From Pseudomonadales bacterium (GTDB lineage Bacteria; Pseudomonadota; Gammaproteobacteria; Pseudomonadales; Azotimanducaceae), in NCBI GenBank assembly GCA_007128525.1, contig SKXG01000203.1, forward strand, positions 1 to 8,878: DNA of 8,878 nucleotides, given 5' to 3'. The notes beneath the pieces are model-generated. The model ran no database searches, was not told the DNA's origin, and saw only the letters and a program-made list of their open reading frames with translations. The translations under genes were made by a program, and so were the position numbers. This document shows, piece after piece, positions 1 through 5,948 of this stretch (position 1 is the stretch's first letter; every line of letters starts with the position of its first letter).

Positions 1-534
1 CAGGATTTCCAGCAGCGCAAACTCCTTCGGGGTCAAAAAGACATCCTCACCACCGTGCGTAACCGTGCGCCTTGGAATGTCCATGTGCAGATCGCCAACC
101 TCAAGCACATCGACTTCCATCTTCATCTTGCTGGCACGTCGCACCAGCGCGTGAATCCGCGCCTCCAGCTCCACCGCCTTGAACGGCTTGGTCAGGTAGT
201 CGTCGGCACCGGTACGCAGACCGCCAACGCGGTCATCGAGTTGATCTCGCGCCGACAGCATAAGAATCGGAATATTGTCACCCCGGGCGCGGAGTTCAGC
301 GCAGACCTGCAAGCCATCGATATCCGGCAGACTGAGATCGAGCAGCACGACGTCGTAGCTGTGCGTCGCCAAACGATCCAAGCCTTCCTGCCCGCGCTGG
401 CAAAGATCAAGATGGTAACCGGAACGGGCCAGCGTTCTTGCCAGGAGGTCGCCGGTAAGCTGATTGTCCTCAATGGCCAGCACCCGGACCGGTGTCGAAC
501 TCGTACTCGCTGTTGACTGGTCGTCGTTCGTCAT
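1..534 (-). CDS. OmpR/PhoB-family response regulator (C-terminus cut by window edge)
   Basis: This is a DNA-binding response regulator of a two-component system. The 178 visible residues hold a complete receiver domain (about 16-132) and the start of a winged-helix DNA-binding domain (from about 142, with LTPKEFALLEIL at 167-178, the usual opening of OmpR/PhoB effector domains). Visible receiver residues are the acidic pocket E22/D23, phospho-acceptor D66 in VVLLDLSLPD, S94 in the LSAR switch and K116 in TKPF. The recognition helix lies outside the window, so DNA specificity cannot be judged. The ATG at 534 is preceded by a good ribosome binding site (GCAGGA, about 7 bases upstream). The first 15 residues are a polar Ser/Thr-rich leader. 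The gene lies 95 bases after the hybrid kinase and is its most likely phosphorylation partner, though this is inferred from position. Known relatives are dimeric transcription factors. Confidence 0.93.
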   Translation of the reverse strand, partial: MTNDDQSTASTSSTPVRVLAIEDNQLTGDLLARTLARSGYHLDLCQRGQEGLDRLATHSYDVVLLDLSLPDIDGLQVCAELRARGDNIPILMLSARDQLDDRVGGLRTGADDYLTKPFKAVELEARIHALVRRASKMKMEVDVLEVGDLHMDIPRRTVTHGGEDVFLTPKEFALLEIL

Positions 535-571
535 TGCATGGTCCTGCCTTTTCCGGTACTGCAACACTGGG

Positions 572-619
572 CCAGGCCTTCGCACTGCACAGCATTACAG
601 CCTGGTACCATCTGCGAAG
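572..619. repeat. Interleaved inverted repeats in the kinase-regulator gap
   Basis: The 95-base gap between kinase and regulator has two perfect inverted repeats that interleave. CCAGGC at 572-577 pairs with GCCTGG at 600-605, and CTTCGCA at 578-584 pairs with TGCGAAG at 613-619. In RNA they could exclude each other or form a pseudoknot. No T-run follows, so it is not a canonical terminator. A -10-like TGTAAT on the minus strand (599-594) lacks a convincing -35. The stems are short, and chance is possible. Confidence 0.3.
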
Positions 620-629
620 CTGACGCCGA

Positions 630-2198
630 TCAGCGTCGCAACGCCTCATAGGCCAGTGTCATCAGCTGCTCCCTGCTGAATGGTTTACTCAGAAACAGGT
701 CCTGGCTGGTCTCCAGATACTCGCCTAACACTCTGGCCTCAGCATAACCCGAAATGAACATTGCGCGTAGATGCGGTATTTGCTGGCGCAATCGACGAGC
801 CAGTGTGGGGCCATCTATACCCGGCATCCTGACATCAGATACCAGCAGGTCAATGTCATCCTGACCCACCGCGAGCGACAGAGCCTGCTCGCCGCTGTCA
901 GCCTCGATTACGAATGCGCCATATTCGCGGAAGATACCGCCAATCAGATCTCGTATGGCCTTGTGGTCATCGGCGACCAGCACCTTGACGCCTTGCCAGT
1001 CGGCAGGCACATCAGAGGTCTCTGCAGGCGGTTCCGCAGACGGCAGAGGCCGTGCCGGCAACCAGAGCCGCACCAGCGCCCCGCCCAACGGCCCGCGCTG
1101 CAGATCGAAGTGGCCTCCGAAACGGCGCAGGACCACGTCTACCGTTGCCAGCCCCAGGCCGGCATGGTGGTCCTGATTCTTGTCACTGACAAAAGGCTCC
1201 TTGATCCGGTCCAGCAACTCGGGCGCGATACCCTCGCCACTGTCCTGCACCTCAACGCGCAGCAACGGTCGTCCAAATGCTATCTTCAGTGGATTGCCCG
1301 GTTCAGCGCGCTGAATAAAGGTTGTTATGGACACCTCACCACTTGAGGTGATGGCGTCTCTGGCATTGATGATCAGATTGACCAGACACTGCTCGAACTG
1401 TGATGGATCAATATCGACCCCCCAGCCACGCGCGCCAAGGCTCAGTTCCAATGTAGTGTGCCGACCGAGGTAACTGCGCAACAGCGCTTCGCTGCGACGA
1501 ATCACCTCATCGACCGCAATGAGGCTGATCTGCTCAACACCCTGTTGTCCAAGGGTCAACAGATTGCGCGCCAACGACGAAGCATGTTCCACCGCCAGCA
1601 TCAGCTGTCGTTGCGCCTCGCCGACATCCGCTGCCTCGGGTAGATAGCGTTCCAGATACTCAGCGTTGCCCATGATGACGGTCAGCGCATTGTTCATGTC
1701 GTGTGCAACACCTCCGGCCAGACGCGCGATCAACGCCGACTGTTCCAGATCTCGCACCCGGCTCCGCAGCCTGGTGAGTTCGTGGTGCTCCTGCTGACCA
1801 CCGAGCAACAACACACACAGCGCGCTGAGCAGCTGCAACGCCGGATTCGCCTTCCACAACTTCTGTTCGGCCGGTTCCAGTACCAGTACGCCGAGCAACG
1901 CGTCATCAGCACACAATGGCCACACCAGGCCGTCTGGCACTGTGGGTGCGACATCGGCACGACCGGCATCCACGTCAGACCTGTCCATCGCCACTTCGGT
2001 GAAACGCCCGTCCAGACCCAACACACTCAAGCGCACTGCTCGCGCCCCAGTGCGCAGCCGCATCCTGTGACACAACATCAGAAAGCGCTCGCTGGCCGTT
2101 GGCGCCACCACCAGTTCAGCAACAACCTGCTGCAGCGTCTGCGCATCGCGTTGCGACGACCCGACTAGCAGGCGCCTTAACTGGTCCAGTAGCTCCAT
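630..2198 (-). CDS. Soluble hybrid histidine kinase with C-terminal receiver domain
   Basis: This is a sensor kinase of 522 residues, counted from the ATG at 2198. Domain order: a GAF-like sensory region (about 35-135), a short coiled linker (about 137-160), a dimerisation/phospho-acceptor helix with H166 in GGVAHDMNN, and a HATPase domain with N-box N274, G1 box DSGEG (319-323), F-box F336 and G2 box GLGL (347-350). A receiver domain (about 404-522) follows, with D410/D411, phospho-acceptor D455 in SDVRMPGIDG, S483 and K505 in LSKPF. All catalytic motifs are intact. No clear transmembrane segment is present, so it should sense a cytoplasmic signal or a partner protein. A TTG at 2252 in the same frame would add 18 residues, but it has no ribosome binding site and sits in a hairpin loop. 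The ATG has GGAGAG at a good distance. The gene follows the motor operon after a structured 121-base gap and precedes an OmpR-type regulator. The own receiver may modulate the kinase or relay phosphate; which of these applies is not visible. Confidence 0.93.
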   Translation of the reverse strand: MELLDQLRRLLVGSSQRDAQTLQQVVAELVVAPTASERFLMLCHRMRLRTGARAVRLSVLGLDGRFTEVAMDRSDVDAGRADVAPTVPDGLVWPLCADDALLGVLVLEPAEQKLWKANPALQLLSALCVLLLGGQQEHHELTRLRSRVRDLEQSALIARLAGGVAHDMNNALTVIMGNAEYLERYLPEAADVGEAQRQLMLAVEHASSLARNLLTLGQQGVEQISLIAVDEVIRRSEALLRSYLGRHTTLELSLGARGWGVDIDPSQFEQCLVNLIINARDAITSSGEVSITTFIQRAEPGNPLKIAFGRPLLRVEVQDSGEGIAPELLDRIKEPFVSDKNQDHHAGLGLATVDVVLRRFGGHFDLQRGPLGGALVRLWLPARPLPSAEPPAETSDVPADWQGVKVLVADDHKAIRDLIGGIFREYGAFVIEADSGEQALSLAVGQDDIDLLVSDVRMPGIDGPTLARRLRQQIPHLRAMFISGYAEARVLGEYLETSQDLFLSKPFSREQLMTLAYEALRR

Positions 2199-2201
2199 GA
2201 T

Positions 2202-2207
2202 CTCTCC
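2202..2207 (-). promoter_or_regulatory. Ribosome binding site that decides the kinase start
   Basis: The minus strand reads GGAGAG, with GGAG ending 5 bases before the ATG at 2198. The in-frame TTG at 2252 has no comparable site, so translation most likely begins at 2198. Confidence 0.6.
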
Positions 2208-2224
2208 AGCCTCCGCGTCATCAA

Positions 2225-2236
2225 GACTGCGCAGTC
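2225..2236. repeat. Perfect 12-bp palindrome upstream of the kinase
   Basis: GACTGCGCAGTC is its own reverse complement. It lies 26 bases upstream of the preferred kinase start and 3 bases from the 10-bp hairpin. It could be a dimeric regulator site or add to an RNA structure. No second copy was noticed in the window, and no regulator can be named. Confidence 0.4.
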
Positions 2237-2239
2237 CAG

Positions 2240-2268
2240 CCCGCAGCGTCAAGAAATTACGCTGCGGG
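2240..2268 (-). promoter_or_regulatory. Perfect 10-bp hairpin in the motor-kinase gap
   Basis: On the minus strand CCCGCAGCGT (2268-2259) and ACGCTGCGGG (2249-2240) form a perfect 10-bp stem around a 9-base loop (2258-2250). The stem is GC-rich and should be stable in RNA. No U-run follows, so it is not a standard intrinsic terminator. It might shield the 3' end of the upstream motor transcript, cause pausing, or affect expression of the kinase gene. The candidate TTG start of the kinase lies partly or wholly in the loop, which argues against its use. Confidence 0.55.
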
Positions 2269-2270
2269 GA

Positions 2271-2327
2271 GTGGAGAGCCTTCAGCTAAGTGGAGAGCCT
2301 TCAGCTGGGTAAAGAGCCTTCAGCTGG
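2271..2327. repeat. Three 19-bp tandem repeats across the end of the AgmX-like gene
   Basis: Three direct copies with a 19-base period share the perfect core AGAGCCTTCAGCT (plus strand) at 2275-2287, 2294-2306 and 2313-2325. Differences between copies are only in the flanks. The copy at 2309-2327 contains the stop codon and last codons of the AgmX-like gene, so the array looks like duplication of a gene end into the gap. The core on the minus strand, AGCTGAAGGCT, can fold into a very short hairpin. Function is unknown; replication slippage is the simplest origin. Confidence 0.85.
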
Positions 2328-3246
2328 GTAGAAAATGCACCGGATAGCGGATCGTTGTGGTCTGCACATCCCGCGCACCAAAGTCAAACAGCATCACGCG
2401 GTTGCTGATGCGATCGACCAGCGCCGAGTCATCCAGATCGGAGGCCAGCACTTCGCAGGACAACACCTCGCCCGAAGGCGCAATGACCAGCTCCAGAACC
2501 AGCTCACCCTGCAGCGTAGGGTCTGTGCGAAGCGCTCGGTTATAGATGGCAAAAATGGCGCCTTTGTTGCTGTCAAAGACGCGCCGGACGTCTTCAATGC
2601 TGCGCTCGCGCAGATCCTGTTGACGGGCGGCGGCAACAGCGTCTGCCGCGATCTCATCTGCCACTTCTACCTGTGTGCCCTGCCGCGCCGCCAGAGCCGT
2701 GTCGCCCGTATCCCGCGACAGAACCCGATCATCAACGCCGCCACTTCGGACGCCATCACCAGCGGCCAGACGATCCAGGCTGACGTCAGCCTCAGCGCCC
2801 ACGTCTGCACTGCGCCCGCCTTGCCGGGTCAGCACATCGGTGTTCAGCGCTGAACGCATGCTGGACAGCTCCGACCGCATACCAACCAGCCCGGAAGATG
2901 CCGCCCGCTCCCGTGCCTGCTCTACCGTTTGTGTCGGTGGCGCTGGTGGTGGCTCCGCCGGTGGCTGCTCCGGCAGCGCCGTCTCTGCCGGCCGTTCAGG
3001 TTCAACCTGAGGCTCGGGTTCGGGAGCTGGCGGTGGTGGTGGCGGTGGGGCTGGCGGCTCAGTCACCAGGCGCGCCAGTTGCGGCGGCAGCTCATCAAGA
3101 CTGTCCCGATCCGGTTCCGGTAAATCGAGCCACGGCAGCACCAGACCGATGACGGTCACCAACAACAGACACAGCACCAGAATGCGTCGAAACTTGCTGT
3201 CGGTCGACTCGGTCGACCACGGCAGACTGTCGCGATGACGCAGCAT
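2320..3246 (-). CDS. TonB-like energy transducer with AgmX/PglI-type C-terminal domain
   Basis: This 308-residue protein is built like TonB/TolA: a short cytoplasmic N-terminus, one membrane anchor (about 21-40), an acidic link, a proline-rich stalk (about 64-106, with seven prolines in a row and Pro-Glu repeats), a long polar Ala/Arg/Asp-rich helix-like stretch (about 107-212) and a C-terminal domain (about 215-308). That domain has the layout of AgmX/PglI tails: IEDVRRVF, then a YNRAL helix, GELVLELVIAPSGEV and LFDFGARDVQTTTIRYPV. It probably carries motor motion from the inner-membrane channel to the outer membrane. The two cysteines I associate with myxobacterial members are replaced here. 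A GTG at 3285 would give 13 more residues but has no ribosome binding site and overlaps the ExbD gene. The ATG at 3246 lies 4 bases after the ExbD stop and has GCGGGA upstream. The family call is from memory of motifs, not a search. Confidence 0.85.
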   Translation of the reverse strand: MLRHRDSLPWSTESTDSKFRRILVLCLLLVTVIGLVLPWLDLPEPDRDSLDELPPQLARLVTEPPAPPPPPPPAPEPEPQVEPERPAETALPEQPPAEPPPAPPTQTVEQARERAASSGLVGMRSELSSMRSALNTDVLTRQGGRSADVGAEADVSLDRLAAGDGVRSGGVDDRVLSRDTGDTALAARQGTQVEVADEIAADAVAAARQQDLRERSIEDVRRVFDSNKGAIFAIYNRALRTDPTLQGELVLELVIAPSGEVLSCEVLASDLDDSALVDRISNRVMLFDFGARDVQTTTIRYPVHFLPS

Positions 3247-3250
3247 TACT

Positions 3251-3799
3251 TCATCCCGCTCCGGGCCCGTCAATCGAACGGGCACCCAGCGCCGGACGCA
3301 TCTCTTCCTCGCCGGCGCCTACACGGTTCACAGCCAGCGAAATGCGCGAGAAGTCCGCCTCCTGGCAGGTATGCATGATCCGCCGCAGCAGCCAGTAAGG
3401 AATTTCCCGATCGCCAAGAATGGTGATTTCATGCCCATCTTCCGGCACACGACTGCGTCGACCCGCCAGATAAACCAGCTCTTCATGCAGGTCGGGGATA
3501 AGCTCCTGGCCGTCTTCGCCGGCGCGCAAAGCCGCAATGCTGGCAATCTGCCGGCCCTGCACCACGATGTCCTGCCCGCTGACGCTGATGACGAGTTGGG
3601 TCTCTGGCGTTTGCTCTGCTGTGGAGTCCGGCAGTTTGATCTGGGCACTGGTCTGCAGCACCTCAACTTCTGATGAGTTGACCAGCAGGAAAAACACCAG
3701 AATAGTGAAGATGTCCATCAGCGAAACCAGATTCAGTGCGCCGCCCCGACGACGTTTCTTCTGCGCTTCCCGGCGCTGCTTGAGTCGATGCACTGTCAT
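3251..3799 (-). CDS. ExbD/TolR-family protein with the conserved membrane Asp
   Basis: This is a 182-residue biopolymer-transport subunit that should pair with the ExbB-like channel. It has a very basic cytoplasmic N-terminus (1-20), one transmembrane helix (about 22-41) and a periplasmic domain (about 42-182). The helix reads LNLVSLMDIFTILVFFLLV, with D29 where ExbD/TolR proteins hold the proton-carrying aspartate. The periplasmic part ends in a helix-strand unit (about 134-158, IPYWLLRRIMHTCQEADF then ISLAV) typical of the family, plus an acidic/Gly-rich tail. At 182 residues it is longer than the usual 140-150, mainly through a polar insertion around 92-128. Its ATG overlaps the preceding stop as ATGA, so it is translationally coupled to the Asn-type ExbD-like gene. 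The two probably work as one unit. Confidence 0.92.
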   Translation of the reverse strand: MTVHRLKQRREAQKKRRRGGALNLVSLMDIFTILVFFLLVNSSEVEVLQTSAQIKLPDSTAEQTPETQLVISVSGQDIVVQGRQIASIAALRAGEDGQELIPDLHEELVYLAGRRSRVPEDGHEITILGDREIPYWLLRRIMHTCQEADFSRISLAVNRVGAGEEEMRPALGARSIDGPGAG

Positions 3800-4317
3800 G
3801 GCGTGGCACCTGCCAGCTCGGGCCGCACCTGCGGGAGGTCACCGAGCGAGACATCCGGAAACAGTTCGGCATGCACGACCGACATGGCCTGTACCGTGCG
3901 ATACGAGCGCACGGCATCCATCACCGACACCAGCGTCTGATAGTCGGCCTGGTCATCGAGCCGAATGGTGATGTCCCGCTTATCCGGCAAGCGCTGCTTG
4001 AGCGCCTGCATCAGCTCACCCAGCGCAGCATAGTCATAACCACCATCAGCTTTCGGTAGCTGCTCAATCGCACCGCGTGCGCCGTCGTTGACCAGCAAGG
4101 CATCCGGCCATACCTGCACTTCGAGCTGCACGCTGTCCGGGTCCAGTTCGGCCTCCCCACCTGCTGACGGAAAGTTCAGCTCAATGACACTGGTATGCGT
4201 GAACACCAGGGACAGCAGCAAAACGGGTACCAGCACGATCATCAGGTTCATGAACGCCGTGACGTCGAGTTCGGCTTGCTCCCGCTGCCGCCGCATGCGT
4301 TGCCGGACGCGTTGCAT
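3796..4317 (-). CDS. ExbD/TolR-family protein lacking the membrane Asp (Asn variant)
   Basis: This 173-residue ExbD-like subunit has a basic N-terminus (1-14), one membrane helix (about 18-39) and a periplasmic domain with the family ending (about 115-152, ITIRLDDQADYQTLVSVMDA and then a strand). The helix reads LDVTAFMNLMIVLVPVLLL. N24 stands where the neighbouring ExbD-like protein and classical ExbD have the proton-binding Asp, and a proline (P31) follows within the helix. It is therefore probably not a proton carrier by itself and may be the structural half of a mixed ExbD dimer. The gene starts 6 bases after the ExbB-like stop. The ribosome binding site is poor, which suggests reinitiation after the upstream gene. 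The ATG 21 bases downstream (M8) has no better site. Confidence 0.9.
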   Translation of the reverse strand: MQRVRQRMRRQREQAELDVTAFMNLMIVLVPVLLLSLVFTHTSVIELNFPSAGGEAELDPDSVQLEVQVWPDALLVNDGARGAIEQLPKADGGYDYAALGELMQALKQRLPDKRDITIRLDDQADYQTLVSVMDAVRSYRTVQAMSVVHAELFPDVSLGDLPQVRPELAGATP

Positions 4318-4323
4318 TGCGGA

Positions 4324-5025
4324 TCAGGCCGTTGCCGGACGGGATGTTGCAGCGGGCGGCCGGCCTGAACCTGCTGGACGTGCCGGGGGCTGTTCGGGTT
4401 TCTCTTCCAGGCTGTTCAGAAATTTGACCACCGCGATTTCCAGGCTCTCGACTATGGCGCTGGTCTTGCTCTGCAACATGGCGTGCACAAGCAGCATCGG
4501 GATGGCCACCATCAAGCCGAACGCAGTGGTGTTCATGGCCAGCGAAATGCTCTGCGACAGCAGTGTTGCCTTCTCGGCGGGGTCGGCATTGGCGACCGCT
4601 GTGAACGCGGCGATCAGGCCAATGATGGTCCCCAGCAGACCCAGCAGCGTGGCAATGTTGGCGAAGGTTGCGAGATAGGGCGTGCGCTTTTCGATGGCAG
4701 GCAATACCTCCAGCAACTGCTCTTCCATGGCATATTCGATGTCCTGTCGGCGTCGCGTCGTACGCATGCGGACCAGACCATCAGCAAGAATTCGGGCTAC
4801 AGCAGAACCTGATTTTGCAGTGGCTTCAGTCAGTTCACGGAGGCGCTGCTGGCGCAGCATCGGCATGAAGCGTTCATAATCACGCCGGTTGGCACCGGCT
4901 GAATGCATCAGAAACAGGCAGCGTTCCAGTGCGATGGCAAGGCCTATAGCCAGTACCGCCGCGATCGGATACATGAACGGGCCACCGCTTTGAAAGAAAC
5001 CAACGAATGTGTGGTAGATGTCCAT
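4324..5025 (-). CDS. MotA/TolQ/ExbB-family proton channel
   Basis: This is a 233-residue inner-membrane channel subunit that would use the proton gradient together with the two ExbD-like proteins. Three membrane helices are visible: about 17-39, 117-145 and 160-185, with the large cytoplasmic loop (40-116) between the first two, as in ExbB/TolQ. Family motifs are FANIATLLGLLGTIIGLIAA in helix 2 and SLAMNTTAFGLMVAIP in helix 3, where T167 matches the conserved Thr of ExbB helix 3. The C-terminus after 207 is a Pro/Ala/Arg-rich tail that looks disordered, which is not typical of ExbB. The ATG at 5025 has GAGGA 7 bases upstream and lies 12 bases after the stop of the small secreted protein. The window has one channel gene for two ExbD-like genes. 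It could be named an AglR-like protein by context, but the sequence alone supports only the superfamily. Confidence 0.93.
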   Translation of the reverse strand: MDIYHTFVGFFQSGGPFMYPIAAVLAIGLAIALERCLFLMHSAGANRRDYERFMPMLRQQRLRELTEATAKSGSAVARILADGLVRMRTTRRRQDIEYAMEEQLLEVLPAIEKRTPYLATFANIATLLGLLGTIIGLIAAFTAVANADPAEKATLLSQSISLAMNTTAFGLMVAIPMLLVHAMLQSKTSAIVESLEIAVVKFLNSLEEKPEQPPARPAGSGRPPAATSRPATA

Positions 5026-5037
5026 AGTACGTCCTCG

Positions 5038-5364
5038 TTACTCCTCAGTGGCCAAACGCTTCAGTTGCCGGTGATAGTTCATTTCCTGGCGGTGTGCCGG
5101 GGGATACAATGGTCGCAGCAAGTCGTCTTCAGACAGCGGCAGATCCGGTGGCGGCAAAGGTGCGCCATCCGGCTGTCGCCAGGGCAGGATGTACAGCACG
5201 CGCGGCAACTCCTGATCACCCGAGATCAATGCCGGATCCAACTCGATGTAACTGCCCTGCCCGCCCAACGGCTCTGCAGAGGCTGCATGCCCGCCAAGGC
5301 CAAGCAGCAAAACCACAGCTGCCACTGCAACACTGCGACCGTAGTCCGTACACGCCGCCATCAT
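5038..5364 (-). CDS. Small secreted protein of unknown function in the motor operon
   Basis: I do not recognise a named family. The 108 residues start with a signal peptide (hydrophobic stretch about 11-24, likely cut after ASA at 28-30) with no lipobox, so the mature protein of about 78 residues should be free in the periplasm. The mature part begins with an acidic segment, then has a hydrophobic motif (PRVLYILPWRQP, 54-65), a proline-rich stretch (68-77) and a charged C-terminal helix (about 91-106) rich in Arg, His and Gln. The ATG overlaps the stop of the small TPR lipoprotein gene as ATGA, and the channel gene begins 12 bases later. It is thus locked between outer-membrane TPR genes and the inner-membrane motor. 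A role as a periplasmic link or assembly factor is plausible but inferred from position only. Confidence 0.82.
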   Translation of the reverse strand: MMAACTDYGRSVAVAAVVLLLGLGGHAASAEPLGGQGSYIELDPALISGDQELPRVLYILPWRQPDGAPLPPPDLPLSEDDLLRPLYPPAHRQEMNYHRQLKRLATEE

Positions 5365-5948
5365 CCTGCCCGCCCGTTGACACGCCGTTGCAGATCCACC
5401 AGCCAGCCATTGACTCGAGGATCAGGCTCTTCGAGCAATGTCTGATAGCGCTGATACAACGTCAGCGCTTCTTCCAGGCGCCCTAGATATAACTCATAGA
5501 GAATGGCCAGGTTGAGAAGGGCCTCGCGAAAATTCGGCTGCGCATCAAGACAGCGCCGATACTTGCGTTCAGCGTGCGCGAATTCACCTTCCTGCCGCGC
5601 CATCACACCCAACGCGTTCAGTGCTCGGCAGTCATCGGGGCTGTGTTGCAACGCCGCATCAAAGGCATCACGGGCAGAATCGCGCCTGTCCTGCGCCAGG
5701 TAGCTGTGGCCAAGGTTGATCCAGGCACCGCTGAGCTCTGGGCGTTGTTCGAGCAGCGCCGCCAGCTCCTGTTCAGCACGCCGAAAATCATCGTTATGCA
5801 TCGCTTCAAGGGCACGCTCAAACTGGGCCTGCGTCGATGCGCTGATGGCCGCATCAGGTGCTGACCGTTCGGACGCAAGCTGACAACCTGACAGCCAGAG
5901 GCACAGGCCAGCCACAACCAAACGCCAGTTACTGTGGTCTGTCGGCAT
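5361..5948 (-). CDS. TPR-repeat lipoprotein (small)
   Basis: This 195-residue protein has a lipoprotein signal peptide with lipobox LSGC and C22 as the predicted lipidated residue. Q at +2 predicts outer-membrane sorting. About four tetratricopeptide repeats follow: roughly 39-72, 73-106, 107-140 and 141-174, with typical spacing such as AWINLGHSYLAQDRRDSARD and ALNALGVMARQEGEFAHAER. TPR arrays bind partner proteins, so it probably docks other envelope parts of the machine; which ones cannot be read. The start overlaps the end of the 941-residue TPR gene by 20 bases and has a good site (CAGGTGG). The arrangement recalls TPR partners of Tol-Pal and of Myxococcus gliding proteins, but orthology is not shown here. 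Confidence 0.9.
   Translation of the reverse strand: MPTDHSNWRLVVAGLCLWLSGCQLASERSAPDAAISASTQAQFERALEAMHNDDFRRAEQELAALLEQRPELSGAWINLGHSYLAQDRRDSARDAFDAALQHSPDDCRALNALGVMARQEGEFAHAERKYRRCLDAQPNFREALLNLAILYELYLGRLEEALTLYQRYQTLLEEPDPRVNGWLVDLQRRVNGRAG

Noticed and set aside
192..473. Minus-strand open frame of 93 codons inside the response regulator
   Set aside because: It is out of frame with the regulator, whose receiver and winged-helix motifs run unbroken from 534 to the window edge.
771..1346. Plus-strand open frame (191 codons) opposite the hybrid kinase
   Set aside because: No recognisable domain; the minus strand carries the H, N, G1, F, G2 and receiver motifs in one frame.
2199..2252. 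TTG start giving a kinase with 18 more residues
   Set aside because: No ribosome binding site precedes it and it lies at the hairpin loop, while the ATG at 2198 has GGAGAG at proper spacing.
2240..2252. TTGACG at 2252-2247 (minus) as a -35 box for a kinase promoter
   Set aside because: No acceptable -10 box lies 16 to 18 bases downstream, so the match is probably chance.
2240..2268. Hairpin as an intrinsic terminator of the motor operon
   Set aside because: The stem is strong, but neither strand has the T-run needed after it. It is kept only as a structured element.
3020..3060. GGT/GGC-rich tract as a simple-sequence phase-variation site
   Set aside because: It encodes the proline-rich stalk with mixed codons and no long uniform repeat, so slippage is not specially favoured.
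3247..3285. GTG start giving the AgmX-like protein 13 more residues
   Set aside because: It would overlap the ExbD-like gene by 35 bases and lacks a ribosome binding site; the ATG at 3246 fits the coupling seen elsewhere.
4088..4678. Plus-strand open frame (196 codons) opposite the channel and ExbD-like genes
   Set aside because: It is Ser/Thr/Ala-rich low complexity and spans two genes with unmistakable family motifs on the other strand.
2320..5025. Classical Tol-Pal, TonB uptake, flagellar MotAB or Zorya-type defence system
   Set aside because: There is no TolB, Pal or receptor gene, the tail is AgmX/PglI-like rather than TonB or TolA, no peptidoglycan-binding OmpA-like domain is seen on the ExbD-like proteins, and no nuclease or helicase gene is present.
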